The notes: generated by a model from the letters alone, not told the origin. A DNA stretch of 64,000 bases from UBA6265 sp964526965 (GCA_964526965.1 CAZGML010000001.1:1-64000); one strand, 5' to 3'. Positions 42,827 through 52,634 are shown, counted from the stretch's first letter. Numbers and translations: made by a program.

Positions 42827-43774
42827 TTACTTCGGAGGATCGAGCAAAATCCCGTGCACCTTGTACCAGCGCAGCAATCCTTGTGCGCCGAGGTAGCTCG
42901 GCATGGCAAGCTCCATACTGGCAAGACGCGCTTGCGGATCACTGTCGCCTGAAGCGTATTCGTCCCGAGTACGATCAAGGATGGCGTCGGTGAGCGGTTC
43001 AACATCGTCCAATGATGTCACGATTTCCTCAGCGATTGCGATGCGGCTACGGATGCGCTCTTCAATTTGGCCGAGGTGTTCGTCCACGTCAGGGACCCAA
43101 CCGAAATGCGGCAGCGCCAATGCAGTTGGCTTGAGCCCCCGAATCTTGACGGCTGTAGATTGCCAGGCGTCAAAATCGAGTTCGATTGGCGCCAGTGTTG
43201 GAACGATGACATTTGAGTCGGGAAGTCGTGCATGCGTAGCATCACCGGCAAAAAGCACTCTGTCATCGAGATTGAGGTAGGACAAATGTGTGGCGGTATG
43301 ACCAAGCGTGGCAACTGCCCACAGTTGTGTTCCCGGAACCATATCTCCCGGCATGATGGTATCGACGCGATCGGGATCGACGCCGATCACCTCGCCCCAG
43401 AGCTGCTCCATACGGTCCCCGAAGCTCCTGGCGGCGCTCTTCAGCAATCGCGACGGGTCTACGAGCACCTGGGCAGCATCCTCGTGCACGGTGACACGAA
43501 GATGGGGATGATCACGCATCAACGTACCCGCAGCACCGCCGTGGTCGAGGTGAATATGTGTCAGCACGATGCGCGAGACATCGCGCATATCAATGCCCGC
43601 CTCGGCCACGCCTTTCTCCAACGTCGCCTGCGAGGTGCTCGGGCCACAGTCGATCATCACCCAGCCATCTGAACCGCGCACAAGCCAGGTAGCGATAGCC
43701 TCTGGAGTTCCCTGAAAGAGTACATCTATAAGAATGTGATCACGGTTGTTACTATTGTTCGAATCGGTGGTCAC
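42827..43774 (-). CDS. Metallo-beta-lactamase-fold hydrolase (315 aa)
   Basis: An MBL-fold hydrolase. The zinc motif is VLTHIHLDHGGAAG, with TLGHTATHLSYL, LFAGDATHA and LALPHFG carrying the remaining ligands. The C-terminal helical part is like that of the ProX/YqjP-type thioesterase or lactonase relatives. The substrate is unknown. GTG 43774 has GAAAGG upstream. Confidence 0.87.
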   Translation of the reverse strand: MTTDSNNSNNRDHILIDVLFQGTPEAIATWLVRGSDGWVMIDCGPSTSQATLEKGVAEAGIDMRDVSRIVLTHIHLDHGGAAGTLMRDHPHLRVTVHEDAAQVLVDPSRLLKSAARSFGDRMEQLWGEVIGVDPDRVDTIMPGDMVPGTQLWAVATLGHTATHLSYLNLDDRVLFAGDATHARLPDSNVIVPTLAPIELDFDAWQSTAVKIRGLKPTALALPHFGWVPDVDEHLGQIEERIRSRIAIAEEIVTSLDDVEPLTDAILDRTRDEYASGDSDPQARLASMELAMPSYLGAQGLLRWYKVHGILLDPPK

Positions 43775-43801
43775 GGGGCTCTACCTTTCCGGGATTTGGC
43801 A

Positions 43802-43807
43802 TATAAT
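43802..43807 (+). promoter_or_regulatory. Candidate -10 element of the HTH/PIN module
   Basis: TATAAT sits 9 bases before an ATG at 43816 and 51 bases before the preferred ATG 43858. No clear -35 is seen. If transcription starts near 43814, translation from 43816 would be leaderless. Confidence 0.4.
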
Positions 43808-43857
43808 CGATAAACATGTTGTTGCATGCTACCAATCAGGGGACGACTTCTTCCATG

Positions 43858-44178
43858 GACTATACCGCCAACAATCAGGATGGGTTGAGCGTGGCCGAGG
43901 CGGCCCGAATGCTGAATCGCAGCACGGAACAGGTACGACGATACCTCCGCGAAGGCCGACTCGCCGGTCGGCGAATGGGTGGACAGTGGTTCATTCCCCC
44001 TGCTGCGGTGGAGGAGTTCACCGCCAGCAACAATAAGGAGGATCGTTTCCTCCGCGACCTGCGTTCCGCTGCCCGTTCCAAACCACTCGATGCTGTAATC
44101 GGCATCGGAGAAGGTCCGGGATCGGACATCGTCAACGGACTCTCCAGCTACCGCGCCGCCAGCTTGCATCGCCAGTAA
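43858..44178 (+). CDS. HTH_17 DNA-binding protein, probable antitoxin (106 aa)
   Basis: An excisionase/MerR-like helix-turn-helix: GLSVAEAARMLNRSTEQVRRYLREGRLAGRRMGGQWFIP, followed by an acidic tail. It lies 10 bases before a PIN-domain gene, the arrangement of a toxin-antitoxin pair. The C-terminal segment may bind the toxin. ATG 43816 would add 14 residues and is close to the -10 element, so the start is not settled. Confidence 0.7.
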   Translation, partial: DYTANNQDGLSVAEAARMLNRSTEQVRRYLREGRLAGRRMGGQWFIPPAAVEEFTASNNKEDRFLRDLRSAARSKPLDAVIGIGEGPGSDIVNGLSSYRAASLHRQ

Positions 44179-44188
44179 AGGACCCTGC

Positions 44189-44599
44189 ATGTCTGACAGT
44201 TCCGCTCCGACCCAACCAACCGCGTTTGTTGACGCCAGCGCAATTGTGGCGCTGGTGGATCGCAACGATCGCTCACATGAAGATGCAGTGGCCGCGTATC
44301 GCGGATTGCAACAGGAGAATTACCGACTTTTCACCACGAACCTCGTGCTTACCGAGGTAGTGCAGCTACTGAACGACGGCGTTGGAGCCGACGTTGCGAG
44401 ACAGTTCCTGCGTGACCACAGACTCACCGTCTACCACGCCACCGAAGAAGACGAAGCTCGTGCGCGGGCCATGGTGATGTCTTCCCGCACGTCGCGCGGG
44501 CTGAGCATGGTCGATGCCGTTAGCCTGGTGGTGATGGAGAAGCTCCGGATAGCAGACGCATTTGTGGTGGATACAACGTTCCTCGCCGAAGCCAATTAG
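44189..44599 (+). CDS. PIN-domain ribonuclease, probable toxin (136 aa)
   Basis: All four acidic positions of a PIN nuclease are visible: FVDASAIVAL, LTEVVQLL, LSMVDAVSL and FVVDTTFL. VapC-like toxins cleave tRNA or rRNA. Its partner upstream is an excisionase-like HTH protein rather than AbrB or Phd. The ATG at 44189 is preceded by a modest AAAGGA. Confidence 0.85.
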   Translation: MSDSSAPTQPTAFVDASAIVALVDRNDRSHEDAVAAYRGLQQENYRLFTTNLVLTEVVQLLNDGVGADVARQFLRDHRLTVYHATEEDEARARAMVMSSRTSRGLSMVDAVSLVVMEKLRIADAFVVDTTFLAEAN

Positions 44600-44608
44600 G
44601 AGCGAGTG

Positions 44609-44998
44609 ATGGCAGCAGCCAATACCAAAATATGCCCGGATTGCGGCGCAGAAAATGATGCCAACGATCTGTTTTGTAAGGATTGTGGAACGAGCATCGC
44701 CATGGTGACGGCCGGATCACAACATACGGCCGCGTTCACGCCTGTCGATACAGGCGCAGAAACCCAAACCACCACCATTGCACCGGCGCCTCCCCCACCG
44801 AGCACTTACACAGGTGGGTTCGCGAGCGTGCCGGCCGAGCAGAGCCCAGCATATACCTATACCCCGCCGCCGGAGAGCATTCGGGGCGCGGTGCTTGGGT
44901 GGATCGCCGCGACGATCATCCTGATCATTCTTGCAGCATATCTCTGGTCGAGCGTGATCTCTGATTCAGCGCGAGACAGTATTACCGGTATTTTCTAA
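44609..44998 (+). CDS. Zinc-ribbon protein with C-terminal membrane helix (129 aa)
   Basis: The N-terminal CPDCGAENDANDLFCKDCG is a standard zinc ribbon. A Pro/Thr/Ala-rich linker of about 60 residues follows, then one membrane helix near the C terminus (AVLGWIAATIILIILAAYLW). The topology places the zinc ribbon in the cytoplasm or outside on a flexible tether; it cannot be told which. The gene is convergent with the DUF402 gene, overlapping it by 4 bases. Confidence 0.7.
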   Translation: MAAANTKICPDCGAENDANDLFCKDCGTSIAMVTAGSQHTAAFTPVDTGAETQTTTIAPAPPPPSTYTGGFASVPAEQSPAYTYTPPPESIRGAVLGWIAATIILIILAAYLWSSVISDSARDSITGIF

Positions 44999-45519
44999 AC
45001 GGGCCACTCGTCAGACGCCAATGTCGCATACGCCTCATCAGCGGCTTTACGAATTTTCGCAGCAAACCCGGGATTCGATTCCTGAATCCCGCTCTCAACC
45101 AGTTCGTGCTCGTCAAGCAGCGACATCTCGCCGCCAGGCAACTTCACCACATCCAGCCAACAGTCGATCCAGGTCAGAAACAACTCACTGCCATCGATTA
45201 CCGTCAGCATCGGCAACTCGGTCACATTGGCATAATAACCGGACGATTCGCCGTTGCGGCGGAATACGTGAAAGATGTTGAAGTGCCGTTCTGGAGAGAA
45301 GTACTCGATGATCTGGCCACCATTCTCATAGAGCACGCCATCGACTTCCATGTCTTCCAGTCCCCACTCGGCGTAGAAGGCATACCAGCCGGGGTGATCG
45401 CTGGTCATGGCCCGGGCCGGGTACATGACGTCCTGTCGGCCCGGGGTGTAATGCGTTTTTATGATGGTGAGGTCATCGCCTGGCTTCAGCGATTCCCACA
45501 GATGCTTATCCTCAGTCAT
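44995..45519 (-). CDS. DUF402-family protein (174 aa)
   Basis: A DUF402 protein; the family includes nucleoside tri/diphosphate phosphatases and RNA-binding FAU-1-like proteins. MLTVIDGSELFLTWIDCWLDVV is the signature containing the family's Asp pairs, and SLLDEHELVESG is the conserved end. It starts within the TGATG overlap with the phosphohexomutase gene, so it is co-translated with it. Confidence 0.82.
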   Translation of the reverse strand: MTEDKHLWESLKPGDDLTIIKTHYTPGRQDVMYPARAMTSDHPGWYAFYAEWGLEDMEVDGVLYENGGQIIEYFSPERHFNIFHVFRRNGESSGYYANVTELPMLTVIDGSELFLTWIDCWLDVVKLPGGEMSLLDEHELVESGIQESNPGFAAKIRKAADEAYATLASDEWPV

Positions 45520-46895
45520 CAGCCGCGCACGAGCCCGAGCACTTCAGCGGTTTTCTGCTCGAGAATGTCATCGCCCTCGGCCTCGACATTCAGGCGCAAC
45601 AATGGCTGCGTGTTGGAGCCTCGCAGGTTGAACCACCAGTCATCGAACCCAACGGTGAGACCATCCAGGTGGTCGATGGTTGCGCCCTGCTGGGTGTAAA
45701 AATCCTCGACCCGCTTCATCACCTCATCGGAATTAGCGACCTCGGAATTGATCTCACCGGAGCGGACGCGACTGTCGATCGGCTCAAGCACCTGCGAGAG
45801 CGTATCGCTACCTTCAGAGAGAAGCTCCACAACCGTGAGCATGGCGATGAGGCCGCTATCGGCATACCAGTTATCGCGGAAGTAGAAGTGGCCGCTATGC
45901 TCGCCACCGAAAATCGCATCCTCCTCGCGCATCACCGCCTTGATATAGGAGTGACCAACACGGGCGCGGATAGCCTTGCCGCCGTTTTCCGTGATGAGTT
46001 CCGGTACCGTGCGCGAGCAAATAAGGTTGTAAACGATATGCGAGCCGGGATGCTTTTTCAGCATCTGCAGGCTGACCATAGCGGTCGTCATATCACCGCC
46101 CACGAAAACGCCGTTTTCGTCGATCAGGAACATGCGGTCGGCATCGCCATCAAAGGCGACACCAAGGTCGCACCCTTGCTCCACCACAGCCCGTTGCAAG
46201 TCACGAATGTTCTCCGGCTCGATCGGGTTTGCCTCGTGATTCGGGAAGGTGCCATCCAGCTCGAAGAAGAGCGGCACGATCTCGATTGGGAGCTTTTCAA
46301 ATACGGGCGGAACGAGCCTGCCGGCCATACCGTTACCAGCATCAACCGCGATCTTCATCGGCTTGATGCGGTTTACATCGATCATGCTGAGTGCATGCTC
46401 GGCATATGCCTCCAGGACATCGCGCTCGGTAACTGTGCCTTTCTCACCACGCGGTGCACCGACATCCCCGCTCACGACCATGTCGCGAATCTCGCCGATG
46501 CCAGAGTCCATGGACAACGCCTGCGCCTGATCCTTACTGATCTTGAAGCCGTTGTAGCCGGCCGGGTTGTGGCTGGCAGTGATCATTACGCCGGCAGGAT
46601 AGTTGTACTTGCCCACGGCGAAGTAGAGCGTATCCGTGCTGACCAGCCCGATGTCGATCACATCGGCGCCCTGCTCGGTAATGCCTCGAATGAGCTCGGC
46701 CTGAAGTTCCGGGCCGGAAACGCGCATATCGCGACCAACGACGACCGTATCAACATCGAGATGGGCAACCAGTGCCCGGCCGATGCGATAGGCGACTTCT
46801 CCGTCCATCTCCTGCGGCACCAGTCCGCGCACATCGTAGGCCTTGAACAGATCCCCTACAGCGGAATCCAGTGGGGCGAGGTTCGAATCAACCAT
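45519..46895 (-). CDS. Phosphomannomutase/phosphoglucomutase (458 aa)
   Basis: An alpha-D-phosphohexomutase. The phosphoserine loop is ITASHNPAGYNGFK, the metal loop is VAFDGDADRMFL, the sugar loop is GGEHSGHFYF and the phosphate loop is LRGSNTQPLLR. It interconverts 1- and 6-phosphates of mannose or glucose for nucleotide sugars. GAGGAGG precedes the ATG. Confidence 0.93.
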   Translation of the reverse strand: MVDSNLAPLDSAVGDLFKAYDVRGLVPQEMDGEVAYRIGRALVAHLDVDTVVVGRDMRVSGPELQAELIRGITEQGADVIDIGLVSTDTLYFAVGKYNYPAGVMITASHNPAGYNGFKISKDQAQALSMDSGIGEIRDMVVSGDVGAPRGEKGTVTERDVLEAYAEHALSMIDVNRIKPMKIAVDAGNGMAGRLVPPVFEKLPIEIVPLFFELDGTFPNHEANPIEPENIRDLQRAVVEQGCDLGVAFDGDADRMFLIDENGVFVGGDMTTAMVSLQMLKKHPGSHIVYNLICSRTVPELITENGGKAIRARVGHSYIKAVMREEDAIFGGEHSGHFYFRDNWYADSGLIAMLTVVELLSEGSDTLSQVLEPIDSRVRSGEINSEVANSDEVMKRVEDFYTQQGATIDHLDGLTVGFDDWWFNLRGSNTQPLLRLNVEAEGDDILEQKTAEVLGLVRG

Positions 46896-46975
46896 GGTTC
46901 CTCCTCAAATCGTGATGCAATGAACGACCGGCTGCTTATCGCTCCATGATACCCGGCAAAGGTGTGGTGCGCGGA

Positions 46976-48613
46976 TTAGCGACCGAGGGCCATACCTTCG
47001 ACGCGTGCGTCTGATCCACCGATCATCACGCCGCTTTCCGGATCGCGCGCAATGATCTGCGCCGCACCGCCACCTCCGAAGTCCGCTTGCTGAACAACCC
47101 TGTGTCCACGATCAGCCAGCTCGGCGCGCAACGATTCATCGAACCGTGCTTCCATTCGCAACTCGAACGGATTGTCTATCGTAGATGGGTCAGTTCCTGG
47201 CCAGCTGGTCCAGCGGGGCTGCTCAATTGCCGTTTGCACGTCGTAACCGGCGTCGATCAGGCCAGCAATCGCCTGCAGGTTCCATTGCGGCTGACCATCG
47301 CCTCCCGGTGTGCCGCCAACCAGAACCGGAACACCCTGCTCGCTCGCAATGAGATACGCATTGAGCGTATGCATGGATCGCTTGCCGGGCTCGTAAACGT
47401 TGGGATGCGATGGATCGAGCGAGAAGCCACGCCCGGCGCGATTATTCATCACAACGCCGGTGTCACCAGCAACGATGCCAGACCCGAACGCCGCGGATAC
47501 GGACTGGATCAGGGAGACCATGTTGCCCTCCCTGTCCATTGCGCAGAGGTAGGTTGTATCGCCACCTGAAAGCGTCCCGATAGTGGCTGTGTCTGCAGCC
47601 CAGGCCGGGTCGATCTGTGCGAATCGCTGGGCAGCGAAATCTTTATCGAGCAACTGCCCAACCGGGTTCTCCTTGCCGTGCGCGAGATATGCGCCGCGAT
47701 CGGCATAGGTCATTTTCTTGGCCTCGACCATCGTGTGGATTGCCTCCGCCGCAAGCGGATCACTCAGATCGGCGTTTTCCACGATGTTGAGCGCCTCAAG
47801 CATCATGATCCCCTGACTGGGGATGGTCGTCTGGTAAACGGTGTGGCCGCGGTAGTTCACGGAATAGGGTCCGGAAAAATCCGTTTCGTAATCAGCGAAA
47901 TCCTCGACGGTGAACTTGCTGCCCACAGACTGCAGGTAGGAGATCATTCGCTGGGCAAGGTCGCCCGAATAGAAGCTCCGGGGGCCATCGGACGCCAGGG
48001 TCTCGAGCGTATTGGCAAGGTCGGTTTGCACGATTCTGGTACCTGGAGCCGGATTATTCCCGTGGGCCAGGAAGATCGCGGAGGCGGCCTCATCCTTCTG
48101 AAGCAACTCCGCGCACTCGGCAATCGCCTGGGCACCCAACGGGTGCAAGGGATAGCCGTTGCGAGCGATATCGATTGCCGGTTCGGCAACCTGCGCGAAT
48201 GACATCGTTCCATGCTGGTTCAGCAAATGAAAATAGGCATCCACCATTCCCGGCACGGCTATGGAGTGCGTCCCGTTATACGGCATTTGGTCGCCGCCGA
48301 GCTGCTTCATGAGATCATAGCTGGCACCTCGGGGAGACCGCCCACTTGCCTGGATTGACTGGGGCTGCTCTCCACGGGCCGAATAGACAGCAAAGAGATC
48401 GCCACCGAGACCGCACATCTCTGGCATAACCACTGCCGTCGCCAGGGCCGTACCAATAGCGATATCAAAGGCGTTGCCACCCTGGTGCAGAATGCGCATC
48501 CCCGCATCAACGGCAATCGGGTGCGCCGCGGCAATCATGGCGTTGTCGGCGTAGGCGGGATATGCCCGCCGCTGTACGAAGCGATCATCTGATTTCCCGA
48601 ATCCAAGTGTCAT
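46976..48613 (-). CDS. ggt: Gamma-glutamyltransferase family protein (545 aa)
   Basis: An Ntn-hydrolase precursor. The autocleavage and nucleophile Thr lies in GGDTTYLCAMDREGNMVSL; MTYADRGAYL and FGGGGAAQII are further landmarks. No signal peptide is present, unlike the periplasmic enzymes, so it is intracellular or non-classical. It begins at ATG 48613 with GGGAG upstream and overlaps the epsilon-subunit-like gene by 4 bases, an unusual operon partner. Confidence 0.88.
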   Translation of the reverse strand: MTLGFGKSDDRFVQRRAYPAYADNAMIAAAHPIAVDAGMRILHQGGNAFDIAIGTALATAVVMPEMCGLGGDLFAVYSARGEQPQSIQASGRSPRGASYDLMKQLGGDQMPYNGTHSIAVPGMVDAYFHLLNQHGTMSFAQVAEPAIDIARNGYPLHPLGAQAIAECAELLQKDEAASAIFLAHGNNPAPGTRIVQTDLANTLETLASDGPRSFYSGDLAQRMISYLQSVGSKFTVEDFADYETDFSGPYSVNYRGHTVYQTTIPSQGIMMLEALNIVENADLSDPLAAEAIHTMVEAKKMTYADRGAYLAHGKENPVGQLLDKDFAAQRFAQIDPAWAADTATIGTLSGGDTTYLCAMDREGNMVSLIQSVSAAFGSGIVAGDTGVVMNNRAGRGFSLDPSHPNVYEPGKRSMHTLNAYLIASEQGVPVLVGGTPGGDGQPQWNLQAIAGLIDAGYDVQTAIEQPRWTSWPGTDPSTIDNPFELRMEARFDESLRAELADRGHRVVQQADFGGGGAAQIIARDPESGVMIGGSDARVEGMALGR

Positions 48614-48804
48614 GAACGTGTCTCCCACCTGTGTTCTCGAAGTGCGTCGCGCTTGCCGGCCTCGCGCCATTTGTTCACCGGCGCGGCTATTTCATCCTCT
48701 TGCACTTTCGAAGCCATGGCAACTACGGCCGCAGCGATCGCCGCCTTCTCACGATCGTTTGGCTCTGGATATACGGATATTCGTAATTGCTGATCGTCGC
48801 TCAT
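48610..48804 (-). CDS. Acyl-CoA carboxylase epsilon-subunit-like protein (64 aa)
   Basis: A small protein starting MSDDQQLRISVYPEPNDREKAAIAAAVVAMA and ending NKWREAGKRDALREHRW. This is the pattern of the actinobacterial AccE/PccE subunits: a strand, a helix of Glu/Ala type and a terminal Trp. Its start overlaps the beta-subunit stop by 4 bases, which supports the assignment. Confidence 0.65.
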   Translation of the reverse strand: MSDDQQLRISVYPEPNDREKAAIAAAVVAMASKVQEDEIAAPVNKWREAGKRDALREHRWETRS

Positions 48805-50354
48805 AGGGGAATGTTTCCATGCTTGCGTTTCGGAACATGGACACGCTTGCTCCGGGCGATATCGAGCATGCGCACAAGCCACTGTCGCGATTCTTCCGGC
48901 TCGATCACTGCATCGATGTAACCGCGATTCGCAGCCTGGTATGGACTCGCGAACAAGTCTTCATACTCCTGGATCAGCTCTGCCCGGCGTTCCGCGGGAT
49001 CATCGAGCTCTTTGAGCTCCCGCCGAAACACGAGATTCACCGCAGCATCGGGACCCATAACCGCGATCTCGGCCATCGGCCACGCAGCCACGAAATCCGC
49101 CCCGATGTGCTTGCTGTTCATCACTACATACGCGCCGCCATAGGCCTTGCGCATAATGAGTGTGACCTTCGGCACCGTGGCCTCGGCGAAGGCATAGAGC
49201 AACTTGGATCCGTGCCGAATAATGCCGTTGTACTCCTGGTCTGTTCCAGGCAGGAAGCCGGGGACATCCTCCAACACAACGAGGGGGATATTGAAGGCAT
49301 CGCAAAAGCGCACAAACCTCGCCCCTTTTACGCTGGCATTGATATCCAATGTGCCAGCGAGCACGGAAGGTTGGTTCGCTACAACCCCGACGGCCTTGCC
49401 TTCGATGCGGCCAAACCCGACCACGATGTTCATTGCGTATTCAGGCTGAACTTCCATGAAGTCGCCATCATCGACGATTTCGGCAATCACATCGTGAACG
49501 TCGTAGGGACGGCTGGTGTTCTCCGGGACGATGTTGAGGAGTTCATTAGCCATGCGCTCCGGTTCATCATCTGGCTCGATTTCCGGCGCATCCTCGAGGT
49601 TGTTGGCAGGCAGGTACGACAATAGCTCGCGGACCTGATCGTTCAGATCATCTTCAGCTGTTGCCCGGAAGTGCGACACACCGCTCGTTGTGGAATGGGT
49701 CTCCGCACCACCGAGCTCCTCCAGCGACACGGCTTCTCCCGTAACCGTTTTGATCACATCCGGGCCGGTGATGAACATCTGGCTGATGTCGTTCACCATG
49801 AAGACGAAGTCCGTCATTGCAGGCGAGTATACAGCGCCACCGGCACAGGGGCCGACGATAATCGAAATCTGTGGCACAACTCCACTCAATTTCACGTTAC
49901 GGAAGAAAACCTCTCCGTAACCGGCAAGCCCCTCAACGCCTTCCTGGATGCGGGCGCCTGCAGAATCGTTGATGCCGATAATGGGACAACCATACCTCTC
50001 GGCGCCATCCATGAGTTTCACCATTTTTTCCGCATAGGCTTCGCCGAGTGAGCCGCCGAACACAGTGAAATCCTGCGAAAACACGGCTACACGCCGGCCA
50101 TCGATGGTTCCAAACCCGGTAACCACACCATCGCCCGGCGGGTGTTTGGCAGCCATACCGAAATCCGTAGCACGGTGCTTCACCATCGAATCGAGTTCGA
50201 CGAAGGAGCCTTCATCCAGCAGCGCCAACACGCGCTGCATTGCACTCCGTTTGCCCCGGCTCTCTTGTTTGACTCGTGCGGATTCGTGCTGCTCCTCGAT
50301 TTCGGCCCGTAGTTTTTGCAACCGCTCGTATCTGGAACTGGCGGATTCCGTCAT
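48801..50354 (-). CDS. Acyl-CoA carboxylase beta (carboxyltransferase) subunit (517 aa)
   Basis: A propionyl/acetyl-CoA-type carboxyltransferase. GGSLGEAYAEKMVKLMDGA and GIIRHGSKLLYAFAEA, then KAYGGAYVVMNS, are family signatures of both crotonase-like halves. It moves CO2 from biotin to an acyl-CoA. The biotinylated alpha subunit is not in the window. ATG 50354 follows AAGGAAGG. An epsilon-like subunit is coupled to it. Confidence 0.93.
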   Translation of the reverse strand: MTESASSRYERLQKLRAEIEEQHESARVKQESRGKRSAMQRVLALLDEGSFVELDSMVKHRATDFGMAAKHPPGDGVVTGFGTIDGRRVAVFSQDFTVFGGSLGEAYAEKMVKLMDGAERYGCPIIGINDSAGARIQEGVEGLAGYGEVFFRNVKLSGVVPQISIIVGPCAGGAVYSPAMTDFVFMVNDISQMFITGPDVIKTVTGEAVSLEELGGAETHSTTSGVSHFRATAEDDLNDQVRELLSYLPANNLEDAPEIEPDDEPERMANELLNIVPENTSRPYDVHDVIAEIVDDGDFMEVQPEYAMNIVVGFGRIEGKAVGVVANQPSVLAGTLDINASVKGARFVRFCDAFNIPLVVLEDVPGFLPGTDQEYNGIIRHGSKLLYAFAEATVPKVTLIMRKAYGGAYVVMNSKHIGADFVAAWPMAEIAVMGPDAAVNLVFRRELKELDDPAERRAELIQEYEDLFASPYQAANRGYIDAVIEPEESRQWLVRMLDIARSKRVHVPKRKHGNIPL

Positions 50355-50507
50355 CAAAACCTTCCTTCAGGCAATACACTCTATAGTGCTGATTGTAGCG
50401 TTGAAGTCGACACCCGGCAGCGAGTCCCGGCTCGGCGCTTGCGGAAACCTGGCCAGGAATACGCAAGTGAAAGCATCTCCCGCCGGCGGCGGGCGCAAGG
50501 AGCACGA

Positions 50508-52634
50508 ATGGCAAACGGCATCTACATTTCTTCGGCCGAAGGGCATACGGGTAAATCGATGATCGCGCTCGGACTCCTCTCGACGTTATCCGACGAAGGT
50601 ATCGACGTTGGCGTTTTCCGGCCCGTAACGGCATCCCGCACCGAACCCGATGCGCTGCTCGAGCGACTGATCCGGGAGGTCGGCATCGACGATGATGTTG
50701 AAGCCTGCATGGGCGTCAGCTACGAAGATGTGCACCAGGATCCGGACAATTCCCTCGTCACCATCATCCAGCGATACAAGGCACTGGAAGCCCGCCACGA
50801 AGCAATGGTGATTTTGGGTTCGGATTATACGGATGTCACAACTCCCACCGAACTTGGTTATAACGCCCGCATTGCTGCCAACCTGGGCACGCAGGTGTTG
50901 CTGGTGCTGGGCGGACGCAACACCGATGATTCCACAATGGCCAACAGCCAGTTCCTTACCGGCGACCCGCGCACTCCAGAAGACATTCGCCACATCGCCG
51001 AGGTTGCTGTCTTCGAACTCCACGCAGAGCACGCCGAGCTGGCGGGAATTGTGGTGAACAGGGCGGGATCAATGCGCCCTGAGTTCGCCGATATCCTGCG
51101 CCGAGATAACCTGATCGATGCCACAACACCGGTTTGGGTTCTGCCAGAAGATAAACGGCTGGTCTCGCCCACCATCGGCGACCTGTTGGAACATCTGGAC
51201 GGCAAACAGGTGTACGGCAGCGAGGAAAGCCTGGAAAACTACGTTTTTGATTACCTGGTTTCCGGCATGAACATGGAGCACGTGCTCGAGCGACTGATCG
51301 AGGGTGGTGTGCTGGTTGTGCCAGGGGATCGCACCGAGGTCTTGCTTGCCGTGCTTGTCGCCCAGGGAAGCAAGAACTTCCCTACGCTCTCGGGCATCAT
51401 CCTCAATGGAGGGTTTGAGCTATCCCCCACTATTCGCAGATTGATTGAAGGCGCCGATTACGACATCCCGATCGTGCAGACGAAACAGGGCACGTTCTTG
51501 ACAGTGCTGGCGATCACCCGCACCCGCGCAGGATTTGCCAGCGCACCACAGAAGAAAATCGATTTGGGACGTCGCACCTTTGCAGAATGCGTCGACAAGA
51601 ACCAGGTGCTGCAGATGTTCGATTCGGCACAGTCGGGTATCGTGACGCCGCTGATGTTCGAGCACATGCTGATGCAACGCGCCGCCGGCAATCCACGGCA
51701 TATCGTGCTGCCGGAGGGAGATGATGACCGCATCCTGATGGCGGCGGACGAAATCCTGCGCCGCAACGCTGCCGAGATCACGATCCTTGGCGACGAAGAA
51801 CGGATCAGGGCTCGTGCGGAAGAGCTTGGCATCAACCTCGACTCCGCAAAGGTGTTGAGTCCGAACGACCCGGATCTGGTGGAACAGTTCGCGCAGGAGT
51901 ATGCGCGGCTACGATCCCACAAGGGCATGACACTCGAAAAGGCGCGTGAGACAGTTCAGGATGTCAGCTACTTCGGCACCATGATGGTGCACATGGGCAT
52001 GGCAGATGGCATGGTGAGCGGCGCCGCCCACACCACTGCACAAACAATTCGGCCGAGCTTTGAAGTGATCAAGACCACACCAGACGTCTCCATCGTCAGC
52101 AGTGTCTTCTTTATGGCGCTGGCGGATCGGGTGCTCGTGTATGGAGATGGCGCCATCAACCCGAATCCAACGGCCGAACAGCTCGCGGATATCGCGATTA
52201 GTTCCGCGAAATCTGCAGACCAGTTCGGAATCGAACCGCGCATCGCCATGCTCAGTTACAGCACCGGAACATCCGGCATGGGTGACGATGTAGAGCGCGT
52301 TCGCACTGCCACGGAGTTGGTAAAACAACGGGCGCCGGAGTTGCTGGTAGAAGGTCCGATTCAGTACGACGCTGCCGTAGATGCGAGCGTCGCCAAGAGC
52401 AAACTGCCCGATTCGGCAGTGGCAGGCCAGGCGACGGTTTTCATCTTCCCGGATCTCAATACAGGCAATAACACCTACAAAGCGGTGCAACGTTCGGCTG
52501 GCGCTGTAGCGATTGGCCCGATGCTGCAGGGCCTGCGGAAACCGATTAATGATCTCAGTCGAGGAGCGCTCGTGAAGGATATCGTCAACACCATCGCGAT
52601 GACCGTGATTCAGGCACAGGGAGAGGATGCATGA
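50508..52634 (+). CDS. pta: Phosphate acetyltransferase, long form
   Basis: A 708-residue Pta with an N-terminal dethiobiotin-synthetase-like P-loop region (SSAEGHTGKSMIALGL), a DRTGG domain in the middle and the C-terminal acetyl/butyryltransferase domain. The catalytic part has ILPEGDDDRIL, MADGMVSGAAHTTAQ and LSYSTGTSG. It exchanges acetyl-CoA and acetyl phosphate. AAGGAG precedes ATG 50508. The stop overlaps the ackA start by 4 bases. Confidence 0.95.
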   Translation: MANGIYISSAEGHTGKSMIALGLLSTLSDEGIDVGVFRPVTASRTEPDALLERLIREVGIDDDVEACMGVSYEDVHQDPDNSLVTIIQRYKALEARHEAMVILGSDYTDVTTPTELGYNARIAANLGTQVLLVLGGRNTDDSTMANSQFLTGDPRTPEDIRHIAEVAVFELHAEHAELAGIVVNRAGSMRPEFADILRRDNLIDATTPVWVLPEDKRLVSPTIGDLLEHLDGKQVYGSEESLENYVFDYLVSGMNMEHVLERLIEGGVLVVPGDRTEVLLAVLVAQGSKNFPTLSGIILNGGFELSPTIRRLIEGADYDIPIVQTKQGTFLTVLAITRTRAGFASAPQKKIDLGRRTFAECVDKNQVLQMFDSAQSGIVTPLMFEHMLMQRAAGNPRHIVLPEGDDDRILMAADEILRRNAAEITILGDEERIRARAEELGINLDSAKVLSPNDPDLVEQFAQEYARLRSHKGMTLEKARETVQDVSYFGTMMVHMGMADGMVSGAAHTTAQTIRPSFEVIKTTPDVSIVSSVFFMALADRVLVYGDGAINPNPTAEQLADIAISSAKSADQFGIEPRIAMLSYSTGTSGMGDDVERVRTATELVKQRAPELLVEGPIQYDAAVDASVAKSKLPDSAVAGQATVFIFPDLNTGNNTYKAVQRSAGAVAIGPMLQGLRKPINDLSRGALVKDIVNTIAMTVIQAQGEDA

